Shown in pieces: positions 40,704-49,182 of a DNA stretch of 64,000 bases. The translations under genes were made by a program, and so were the position numbers. The notes below the pieces were generated by a model. The model did not search any database. It saw nothing but the letters and a program-made list of their open reading frames with translations, and was not told where the DNA came from. Source of the DNA: Zelonia costaricensis (lineage: Eukaryota > Euglenozoa > Kinetoplastea > Trypanosomatida > Trypanosomatidae); contig JASAOO010003563.1 in the NCBI GenBank assembly GCA_030849075.1, positions 124,001 to 188,000 of the forward strand, in the 5' to 3' direction. The stretch's first letter is position 1. Every line of letters begins with the position of its first letter.

Positions 40704-41277
40704 ATGTGTTTGTTGTGTCTTTGTTCAGGCGCTGCAGTCTTTGTCCCTCTCCTCGATCTCCGTGACTGTGGGTCTCGTTTTCTTTTGTACCCCGGCGTCC
40801 TACTGTGTGTGTGTTGAACTGTCCCGCAATTCTGGCGGCTTTCGTCTTTCTTCCGTCTCCGCGTCACCACGTGCCGATTGCCGCCCTTTTCACCCCCCGC
40901 AGTCCAGCGCCCAGTGCGTTTCTTGCGTTCGTGCGTGCATTTGTGCGTTTGTATGTGTGTGCGTGTGTGTGTGGGTGGGTGTGTCATTGTGCCGACCCAT
41001 TGTGACAGGAGTTGAGCTGTCCCGGCCCTGCGCACAACCTGACGTCTCCGGTGGCACGTCAAAGCGTATCTCGCCCCCTTTCTCCACCTTCCCTCAAACG
41101 GCGCGGCGTCTTTCTGTCTTTCCTTATCGGTGTCCTCGTCGCTGTTCGTGCTATCGTGCGCATTGGAGTATCTGAACGTGTCTGCAAGGGTTACCATTCC
41201 TATCACAGTACACGAGCAGGAATAACAACACTGACGCCGATTGTGGTCGTTCTCTTCGACTCTCGTGCCTCGGCGCC

Positions 41278-41340
41278 CCTTCCCCCCCCTCCCCCCCTCC
41301 CCCTCACGCTGTAATCGTCACCTTCCCCTTTCTTCCAAAG
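41278..41340 (+). promoter_or_regulatory. Pyrimidine tract with AG one base before the ATG
   Basis: A long C/T tract contains no AG until 41339-41340, and the annotated ATG starts at 41342. Either the leader is joined one base before the start codon, or a more upstream AG is used, or translation starts at a later Met. Confidence 0.45.
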
Positions 41341-41341
41341 G

Positions 41342-43123
41342 ATGAGCACGGGTGACTACATCGTCGACTTCGACTCCGCGAACGGGGAGGAGTACCTGAA
41401 GATGCACGGGTACTGGGTGCGCCCGCAGATGAGCCAGGACTGCGGCGGCTTGAACGGGGACCGAGGCAGCAGCCGTGGCTCCGAGTACGCCGGCAGCGGC
41501 GTCATGCGCAGCGCGTCGCAGGGCAGTGCGGTCGGCCAGGCGCGTCGTGGGTTCCCCGGCGTCGAGGCCCCGCTGCTCCTCTCGCAAGTGCCGCTCGTGG
41601 AGGACGACGACACGGACGGCACAGACGAGAAGGAGGACGTGGCGGGGACAATTGAAAGCGTCGACGACGATGACACCGACACCGACCGGGAGAGCAACCC
41701 CGCCGGCACCCAGTACTTCCTCAGCGCCGGCTCGAGCACCCACATCGACATCACACCACGCGGTGAGCGCAGGAGCCGCAGCGGAAGCGCCAGAGCGGTC
41801 GGCAACGGCTACCGCCGCGACGACACCAACCACGTCACGGTGCCCACGGTGATCGAGACGGACGAGGACGAGGTGCCGTGCCTGGACGAAGACGTGCTCG
41901 GCGACCTGGGCGATGTCATCGGTTACGGCGGCGACCGCGGCTCCTTTGTGTGCCGCGTGCCGGTGCCATCGATGCTGCGGCTGTGGTCGGACGGCTACGC
42001 GATGGCGCAGTCGCAGACGTTCCCGTCTCTCTCGGCGTCGCATTTGGAGTCAACCAAGAAGGCCTACAAGAAGTACCCAAAGCAAATCTCCGACGACGAG
42101 CTGGCCTTTGTCACCACAGCGTACCGGTGCACCCGCAACAGCGCGCATTGCCAGAGCCGCAACAGCCCTTTCCTCACTCAAGACGAGGCCCTGTACGCCG
42201 CGCGGCATCTCGTGCTGCCGGACGCCGTCGTCGCCGCGGCGGGGGTCCGCGTAGGGCTGCTCATGCCGCTGTACAAGTGCAGCCTGAAGGAGCTCCTGCA
42301 CGGCCGCCATCGCTGCCAGCTCTCCTCCCCGTCGCGACGCAGCGCCTCCGCAACGCAGCTGTCGCTGACGGCCTCGCGCACGTCGAGTGTTTTCGGCGAC
42401 GACGTCAACACGGTGGGGTCGATCAGCACGCCCTGCGACCGCGGCGCCTTCCGGACAGCGGCCTCCTTCCGCCCGGTCGACTCCATCGCCGTGGTGGTGT
42501 CCCTGGCCTTCCAGGTGCTCGAGGCGGTCGCGTTCCTCAACCACCGCCTGCCGCACGACGAGGACTCCAGCGGCTTCACGCACAACGACCTGCACCTCGA
42601 CAACATTCTCGTCTCCGACGACGGCGATGTCGCCCTGTGCGACTTTGAACTCGTCGCCTCCACGGCACACGCGCCGCAGGGGGTCGAGGTGCACCGCCTG
42701 CCCCCGTCGTCCCGGCAGTCCCCGCACGGCTTGTTCAATGAGACGGCGGACACATGGGCGTTTGGGCTGATGCTGGTGGGCCTCCTGACCGGCGTCGACC
42801 CGCTCTTCACCTCGGCCATCGTCAACGACTTCAGCGATGGGCCACAGCTCGCCCGCTGGGACCGCGCGGCGTGCGTGCTGGACTGGGAAGCCAACATCAA
42901 GGCACACGTCGAGGAGCTGCTGCTCCGCCGCGACCCCTCCGGCAAGCGTTTAGAGGAGGCCCGCGAGCTGCTGCACGTGTGTAGCAAGTGCCTCGTCAAC
43001 CGCAACGGCGCCGAGCCGCTGCGCGCAGTCGACCTGCTCGAGGAGCCCATTTTCCGACCGTACCGCCGCGACTTCACCCTGGCGAGTCGGACGGTGCAGG
43101 ACTGGCTCCAGCAGATTTCGTGA
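41342..43123 (+). CDS. Protein kinase-like protein, degenerate (possible pseudokinase)
   Basis: 593 residues. The first 180 residues are acidic and Ser/Gly-rich. A glycine-loop-like segment VIGYGGDRGSFVCRV (about residues 194-208) starts a kinase-like N-lobe, but I see no clear VAIK-type lysine. LLMPLYKCSLKELLHG (about 305-320) looks like the hinge. The catalytic loop is HNDLHLDNIL, with H414, D416 and N421 present. The DFG motif is D434-F435-E436, so its glycine is replaced by Glu. DTWAFGLMLVGLLTG matches subdomain IX. A Ser-rich insert lies between hinge and catalytic loop. The fold is likely kinase-like, but activity is doubtful. An alternative is an atypical small-molecule kinase, given the HxDLHxxN form of the loop. 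Confidence 0.78.
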   Translation: MSTGDYIVDFDSANGEEYLKMHGYWVRPQMSQDCGGLNGDRGSSRGSEYAGSGVMRSASQGSAVGQARRGFPGVEAPLLLSQVPLVEDDDTDGTDEKEDVAGTIESVDDDDTDTDRESNPAGTQYFLSAGSSTHIDITPRGERRSRSGSARAVGNGYRRDDTNHVTVPTVIETDEDEVPCLDEDVLGDLGDVIGYGGDRGSFVCRVPVPSMLRLWSDGYAMAQSQTFPSLSASHLESTKKAYKKYPKQISDDELAFVTTAYRCTRNSAHCQSRNSPFLTQDEALYAARHLVLPDAVVAAAGVRVGLLMPLYKCSLKELLHGRHRCQLSSPSRRSASATQLSLTASRTSSVFGDDVNTVGSISTPCDRGAFRTAASFRPVDSIAVVVSLAFQVLEAVAFLNHRLPHDEDSSGFTHNDLHLDNILVSDDGDVALCDFELVASTAHAPQGVEVHRLPPSSRQSPHGLFNETADTWAFGLMLVGLLTGVDPLFTSAIVNDFSDGPQLARWDRAACVLDWEANIKAHVEELLLRRDPSGKRLEEARELLHVCSKCLVNRNGAEPLRAVDLLEEPIFRPYRRDFTLASRTVQDWLQQIS

Positions 43124-45381
43124 CTGGGCTGAGGGGGGGGGGAAGAGGGGCGGTGAGGCGGCCGTCGCAGGCGTGCCACGGGAAAGAGGGACGGCGTCAG
43201 GCAGCAGGCTCGGCACGTTTGTGATGGACCCACCGTTAGGCGCCGTGGCCCGTGGCCCCTTTTCTCTCCTCGCCCTCTCCCTCCCCTCTTCTGTCGCTCC
43301 TACGAAACCACGTCGTTCTCCGCATTGGCATTTCGACTGTCTTCACGCTTCTTCTTTTTTTTTTTTCGCCCCGCTCTCACCCGCGCTAGGAGGCGCCGCG
43401 CACACCTTCCAAAACGCGCCCGCACTTCTACCCGCACACACACACAAAAAAAAAACCGAAAATGCAGCCATGTATGTGACGTTGTACTCCTTCTCCTTTT
43501 CTGTGCTGTTTGGTCGCAGCGGCGGTGCGTTGTCCGCTCATTCGTGTGTGATTTGGTCCTTTCGACCTGACCGGCGAGACGCAGGACCACATAACCCTCC
43601 ACTCCGGGTGACTCATTTGTTTTTTCAAAGTTGTGTGTGTCTGTGTCGATCTGTGTGCGTGATAGGTTTCTGCTGCGGAAACCTCGTCGCTTACGGATTG
43701 TTTCGGCGTAGTGTCTCCCCTCCCTCCCCCATGCGCATCATATCGCTAAGCCCGTTTCGCCACGCTGCAGAGCTCACTTGCACGGCGGGTGATGAGGAGG
43801 GCACAGCGCAGCGGCAGCAGCGATCTGGAATCTTCTTCAAGCGTGTCGCCGTCGCTGCACTTGCAAACTGGCCATTTTGTTCTTTTGCCCTCCCCCCCCT
43901 TTCCAGTAGCGAATTCACTGGAAGCCTTTTCCGCGTCTTTTGGAGTGAGGGGGGGGGGGTCAGCTCGCTTCGGCGAGTTTCTATGATGTCTTGCGAAGTC
44001 ATTCGAGGTTGGCCGTGTCCTTTGTCTGCGTGTGCGTGTGCTTTGGCTCTCCCCGTGAGCGTGTCACGAGAGGGGAGATGATAGCAGCGTGCGCCAAACA
44101 TCATGTCATGGCTAGGAATAGCTGGCCACAAAAAAAACAAAGGAAACATCATGAAGCGCCTCTTGTCTGTTTGAGACTGTCGCGTCTCCTCCTCCTCTCC
44201 CCCCTCCTCCCGTCTCCACCCCACCCCTCCGTTACCTTCCGATGTTGCGCCTGTCGCGCTTCGTCTTCACTGCTCTCTCTCTTTCTAGCTTGTTGCGTTG
44301 CTTATTTCCGTCCCCTTGTTGTTATGTGTCTCCCGCCTCTTTCGAAGTCTGCCAACTCCTCCCGCCTTTTTCTTCCCCCCCCCCCTCCCCCCCCCCCCCC
44401 CCNCTCCGTGTTCTGGTCTGCTGCGGTCAAGGCGTATACTGACGGAGCTTGGTGTGCGTGTGTGTTTATGAATGTACGCGTGCGTTTGTGTGGTGTTTGT
44501 GTGTGTATGTGTGTTCGTCTGTGCGTCGTGCGTATGCGCGCGTGTGTCTTTGTAGGGGGGGGGGGAGGGATGGGAGCATTGGCACGTCACTGTTGTCTTT
44601 TGCTCTCCTTAAATCTTGCTCCTTGTGTGCCGCGACTAGGCGAGGGTGCCTGAGTGAGGTTTTCAAGTCTGGTGAGTAGGATAGGGTGGATCGCGTCTGT
44701 TTTGTGAAGAGGTGCCCCGGTGCGCATGCTCCACGAGAAGTGCTGGGTGGCGCGCATGCATCTTTACTGTGCGTGTTTCTGACGCCGCACACGGCAGCCG
44801 GAAGAGGACAGCTCAGTCTACCAAGAAATATTAAACGAGCGAAAAAGGAAATCAAGGGGAAGTCGAAGCTCCCCTCGCACACACGTAGTGCGTGTCCCTC
44901 GATGCGGCGTTTCCTCTCCTCTGAGAGGGAACTTGGAGACCGCTGGATGGGGTGCAATCCACCCCACAGTGGACTGCGCGGTCCTACCGTCCAAGAGACA
45001 GGACACGCGCAACACTCAGGTGGACTCTCTGCGCGACGCTAGCGGAAGCAGGAACACAACCCCATGAAGGCGTGACGGTTGGGAGCTGGTGTCCATGAGG
45101 GTGTTCACACCTTTGCTAGCTCTGTCCATAAAGAAGGCCGAGTTTCGTAGGCGCTAGCGTTTTGAGTCCTCCTTTTCCCATGAGCTGTCTTACGTCTCTA
45201 GCTTCCCACTTTGCACCGCCCCTCCTCCCCCCTACCCTGCCTCCCGCCCGTCCAAACCGCTTTCATCGCCCTCCGCGCTCCACCGCGTGCACACCATTAC
45301 GCCTGAGACGTGCGGCGGCGCCATCCACGCGTGGCGTGTCAAGTCCGACTACCACTTGCTCGTCATCAATTCAGCACGCGA
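43124..45381 (+). other. Long intergenic region (2.3 kb)
   Basis: No gene seen; the 302-codon frame at 43173-44081 is low-complexity. Contains C runs with one N at 44403 and GT-rich DNA near 44455-44550. The part 44690-45160 is mixed in composition and may hold an old inserted element. Tract 45217-45252 is the pyrimidine tract nearest the next gene. Confidence 0.55.
44375..44403. other. C homopolymer with ambiguous base
   Basis: Two C runs separated by one T end at a single N (44403); run length is uncertain. Confidence 0.9.
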
Positions 45382-46203
45382 ATGCGCCGCTCGTTGCCGT
45401 GGCGCCGTCTTCTGGGGTGCGGCAGCGGCGTGCTGCGCTGCCCATCCGAGGCACACGGCTCCGCAACGTCGTCGTCGTCGTCGTCCAGCTTTAAAGAGCA
45501 GGTGGAAGAGAACATCGAGCGGGAGTCCAAAGCGATGGGGCGCATCGCCTTCTACCCGCATCGCTCCATCACCCGACCGGTGCTTCCCATTCCGGAGTCG
45601 CAGATCCTCTCGCCGCTCTTCACGTCGAATCTCATGGACTTGCGACAGGTTGCCACAGACCTGCACTGCATCTCGATCAGCGCCCCCAAGATCCACTGGG
45701 ACGCCGCCGTGGTCCTTCTGCGTGGCAACCCCAGCGACGAGGAGTTCGAGGTGTGGGTGAACCCGACCGTGCCGGGCTACGACGACCGCCACTCCGTCGC
45801 CCCCATGTACGGCATGTGGGAGAACTGCATCTCGTGCGGCGCCACCGTGGCGTGGGTGATGCGGCCGCAGCGCATCACGTGCACCGGCTACGACGAGCAC
45901 GGCACCAAGAAAACGGAGGTGTTGAGTGGGATGCGGGCGCGATGCCTCATGCACGAGCTTGACCACATCCGCGGCAAGACCATCCTGCACCAGACGGTGG
46001 GTCCGGAGTTTGTGTGCAGCTCCGTCGCGATGTCGCAGCGGCACCTGTGGCCAGCAAACTTCCCTTCCGCCGAGGCCTATGTCACGTACCCTGGGCAGTT
46101 CTTCGACTACGTGCATAACACCACGATCATCCCACCGGGGATGGAGGAGTGGTACGCGCAGAACATGCGAGACGCCTTTGGCAGCCCTCGCATCGAAAAC
46201 TGA
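45382..46203 (+). CDS. Peptide deformylase-like protein, probably mitochondrial
   Basis: 273 residues from ATG 45382; the frame upstream uses a GTG only. The basic start MRRSLPWRRLLGCGSGVL looks like a mitochondrial presequence. The deformylase domain spans about residues 60-215. Motif 3 is HELDH at 191-195, with both metal His and the Glu present, and motif 2 is ENCIS with metal Cys149 (usually EGCLS). Motif 1, usually GxGLAAPQ, reads CISISAPK at residues 96-103, so both glycines and the glutamine that stabilises the transition state are changed (Lys103). The family removes formyl from initiator Met of organelle-encoded proteins. Trypanosomatids are known to carry two PDF homologues; this looks like the more divergent type. 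Activity is uncertain. Confidence 0.85.
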   Translation: MRRSLPWRRLLGCGSGVLRCPSEAHGSATSSSSSSSFKEQVEENIERESKAMGRIAFYPHRSITRPVLPIPESQILSPLFTSNLMDLRQVATDLHCISISAPKIHWDAAVVLLRGNPSDEEFEVWVNPTVPGYDDRHSVAPMYGMWENCISCGATVAWVMRPQRITCTGYDEHGTKKTEVLSGMRARCLMHELDHIRGKTILHQTVGPEFVCSSVAMSQRHLWPANFPSAEAYVTYPGQFFDYVHNTTIIPPGMEEWYAQNMRDAFGSPRIEN

Positions 46204-46959
46204 CGCAGCGCACGAGCGAAGAGGATGCGGGTGGTGGAGGAGGGGAAGAGAAGGGGGAGGGGCGAGGCGCCGTGGCGACTCTGTTGTTAGCCTCTCTCTA
46301 GTGAGGGCAAGAAAAAAAAAAAAAGAACTGCGCTCTCCGCGTGGAGAGCTGGACGCGGATGGAGCCGATTCTGTTTTGTGTGCGTGTGTGTGTTGCTGTT
46401 GCGTGTGGGCGTGAGTTCAGAAGAAGTTGGTGTAAGAGGAGATGAGATGGACGACAGGACTTGGATGCTGCCGTCCACTCCCCCCTCCCCTCGTCAGTGG
46501 CCTACCGGCTCCTTCGTCGAGTTGCGTTTCTTGTTCACAAACAGCCTCCTTGCGAACGACAAAAAGGAAGATACACCTGCAACGCAGCACGTGTTTGGCC
46601 GCCCTGTCGCCAGGTGCAGTCGTCGCGTTCAAAACAGCGCACCGGGGCACTCGCGAGCACATGCGGCACCCCCTTTCTTCATTCTGTGGGAATGGCCACC
46701 TCTGCGGTAAGCTCCTCACTTGCTATCCCACTTCGAACCCCCCCCCCCCCCACGAAGCCACGCACACCCCGTTTTGGCTGTGGCGCTCTGCGGAAAAAAA
46801 AAAAGAACGCGGCCGAGTGCGTTGCAAACTGGACCGCCTGCTCTGAGACACACACGAGCACTTCCACGCCCCCGCCACCTCATCACACACATTTCAACAG
46901 GTGGTACCAGTCGGACACCACCAGCCTTTGCATCCTCCTCTCCTTCTGGAGCTGTCGCC
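46204..46959 (+). other. Intergenic region / UTRs
   Basis: No gene seen. A run near 46310-46324, C run near 46739-46751 and A run near 46793-46804. A short tract 46926-46947 with AG 46950-46951 lies just 9 bases before the WLM gene start; AG at 46897-46898 is an alternative acceptor. Confidence 0.5.
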
Positions 46960-48264
46960 ATGTCAGCAGCGTTCATGGCGCAGCTTCCCTTCATCGGGGC
47001 CACGACGACACTCGGGTGGCCTCGGGACGAGGTGGCACAGTCCTACATGGAGCACATTCTGCATCGGGCCCGCGTCTTGCTGCCGCGGCGGGGGTGGCAC
47101 GTCGGCCTCATCAAGGAGTTCTACCCGCGTGGCGCCTCCCTGCTCGGGCTCAACGTCAACGCCGGCAGCGAGGTGTGCATTCGCTTTCGCGTTCCGGGAA
47201 AGAGGACCGAGTTTCTGCCGTTTCACGAGGTGCTCTGCACGGCGCTGCACGAGTTCACGCACTGCGTCCACTCCCGCCACGACCGCGCCTTCTGGAACCT
47301 CTACTACGACCTCGTGAAGGAGTGCGAGGCGCTTGAGGTGAGCATGATTCAGCAGGGCAAGCAGCTGTACCCCGAGATGTCGTACACGCCGATGTCAGCG
47401 TCACCTGCGACCGCAGCACCGAGCTTTGGCGGACGCGGGCGTCAGCTGGGCACATCTAGCCGTGCAGGAGGTGCCGGCCGCGGCCATGGTCGTGGTGGTG
47501 CCACCGACCGCGGCAGCAGCACCGGCACACGCAGCCGCAGTGGCACGCGCACGGTGACGTCGACTGCCGGTGCGACGGTGTCGAGGGGCCGCGGCACCCC
47601 GCCGCCACCGGCCAGCATCGCAGCCGCCTTTCCGGGAGCGGGGCGGCGGCTCGGCGGGGACGGGCCGAAGCGGTTCGACTCTCCCACCGCCTTCACCCCC
47701 ACCCGCGACGCATTGCGTCGCATTCTCGCCGGCGCGGCGGAGCGGCGCCAGCGCCTCGCCTCCCTTGCACCGCTGCAGTCTCCGTCAAGAAGTCCTTCCG
47801 TGCTAGCGAGTGGAGGGGGTGCTGCAAGCGGTGCTCCTGTCGGTGGCATCAGTGCCGAGGAGCCGCTGTCCGAACCCGTGGAGGGGGCACTGCCGGACGA
47901 GGTGCCGCTCAGCCTTCACGACGAGCACGACAGTGCCGCGGGCTGGACGTGCTCGCGGTGTGGGTTCCGCAATGAGGCTGGCGTGGCGTCGGGCAGCTGT
48001 GCCTTCTGCGCCGACGACGACAACGCGGCGGCGGGGGGCAGCAGCGACGGCGAATGCTCCGACGGCGACGGCGACGGCGAGGCGCCGGTGGCTGTGAAGC
48101 GGCCGCGCGGGGAAGCGGAAGGGACCTCCGCTCGCCCAGCAACGCACGCCAGTCCGGTCGATTTGCCGGACGTGTTGGTGGCAAGCGGGACAGCGCCATT
48201 GCGGCACGACGGCGCAACAAAGGAGTGCGCTGTTGTGCTCAGCGATGACGATGAAGGGGGATAG
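46960..48264 (+). CDS. WLM-domain metalloprotease, Wss1-type, with Cdc48- and SUMO-binding motifs
   Basis: 434 residues from ATG 46960. The WLM protease domain covers about residues 1-135, with zinc motif HEFTHCVHSRH: H97, E98, H101 and H107. The long Arg/Gly/Ser-rich tail holds SHP-box matches FGGRGRQL (156-163) and FPGAGRRL (224-231). An exact VIM match (R-x5-A-A-x2-R) runs from R253 to R263. A RanBP2-like zinc finger has W329, C331, C334, C347 and C350. The last residues form a SUMO-interacting motif, VVLSDDDE (425-432). Yeast Wss1, a DNA-protein crosslink protease that works with Cdc48 and SUMO, has SHP, VIM and SIM elements in its tail. By analogy this is a nuclear DNA repair protease. 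The zinc finger is an addition compared with yeast Wss1. Confidence 0.9.
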   Translation: MSAAFMAQLPFIGATTTLGWPRDEVAQSYMEHILHRARVLLPRRGWHVGLIKEFYPRGASLLGLNVNAGSEVCIRFRVPGKRTEFLPFHEVLCTALHEFTHCVHSRHDRAFWNLYYDLVKECEALEVSMIQQGKQLYPEMSYTPMSASPATAAPSFGGRGRQLGTSSRAGGAGRGHGRGGATDRGSSTGTRSRSGTRTVTSTAGATVSRGRGTPPPPASIAAAFPGAGRRLGGDGPKRFDSPTAFTPTRDALRRILAGAAERRQRLASLAPLQSPSRSPSVLASGGGAASGAPVGGISAEEPLSEPVEGALPDEVPLSLHDEHDSAAGWTCSRCGFRNEAGVASGSCAFCADDDNAAAGGSSDGECSDGDGDGEAPVAVKRPRGEAEGTSARPATHASPVDLPDVLVASGTAPLRHDGATKECAVVLSDDDEGG

Positions 48265-49182
48265 GCTTGTTCGCAGTGTGGTTGTCCCATCCCCCCTCCA
48301 CCCGCCCGCCCTCTGTCGAACAATGACGGTCGCTACGTCGTCCCCCTGCCCTGCCCTGCTCTCTTCTTTCTTTCTCTCTCTCCCGGACGGCACCGTAGTC
48401 GTGATGCAGCCGCCTTGTCCGCCGCTCCGTCTATCTTCGCACAGCGTTTCGCGGCGACAACGGGGCTGGTTCCCCCAGCCTCTCTCTTCCTCCCTCCCTC
48501 CCAGCTCCCCTGCCGCTGGCAATCTCCAGCTGCTTCATCCACATTTTCACACACGCAACAACAGCGAAAAAGAGCACAACTGTTCTCCAGCAATGCTCCC
48601 AAGCGTTTCAGTGAGACAGCGCACGTCTTGCGCTCCCACGTCCACCGGAGGGGTTGCACATCTGCCGCCACGCACACGACACAGGAAAGGCGGCCTGCAT
48701 CTCAGACTGCACTCGCTCCAGCGCTGGCAACTTGTCTTTACCCTCCTCTGCTTCTCTCTTGGCGACACGACTGTTTTGGCAACGCGCCGTCGCACTGACC
48801 CCTTTCCGTTCCGTGCTCCTCACGGCTTCTCCACACAGTCGTCTTGCAGCTCCCCGCGCTCACCCTGTTTCTTGTTCCCATCCCCTTTAGAAGTGCTGAG
48901 GTGCACGCGCCCGCCCGTCTGCTTGCCGTTACCGCGTCTCTTGACGAGCGGACGACAAGCCGCTCAAGACGAGGCGGCGTGCCGACACACACCGACCTCC
49001 CCCCCCCCCACACACACACACACGAACACTTGCGGCGTCTCTCTCTCTGTCTTTCCTCCTCCCCCCCCCCAAAAAAAAGAGTAGCGCCACGTCAAGCGCA
49101 GCACTTTTGCGAGCCTCGTCTCGCCATCGCCGGCGTGCGTGTCATCCTTTCCCTCGTCGCCTCTTCTCCGTTAGCCGTCGCC
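48265..49182 (+). other. Intergenic region / UTRs
   Basis: No gene seen. CA repeat near 49009-49022; tract 49037-49070 with AG 49078-49079 is the acceptor candidate for the next gene. Confidence 0.55.
49037..49079 (+). promoter_or_regulatory. Probable spliced-leader acceptor for the 587-aa protein
   Basis: CT repeat and C run followed by eight A and AG at 49078-49079, about 104 nt before the ATG at 49183. Confidence 0.5.

Larger units (their letters stand above)
40004..41341 (+). other. Intergenic region / UTRs
   Basis: No gene seen. GT repeats at 40686-40703 and near 40955-40975. A C/T tract from 41278 to 41338 runs right up to the kinase-like gene. Confidence 0.6.

Noticed and set aside
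43173..44081. 302-codon + frame after the kinase-like gene
   Set aside because: Low-complexity, Phe/Ser runs from T/C tracts, no domain, includes probable 3' UTR.
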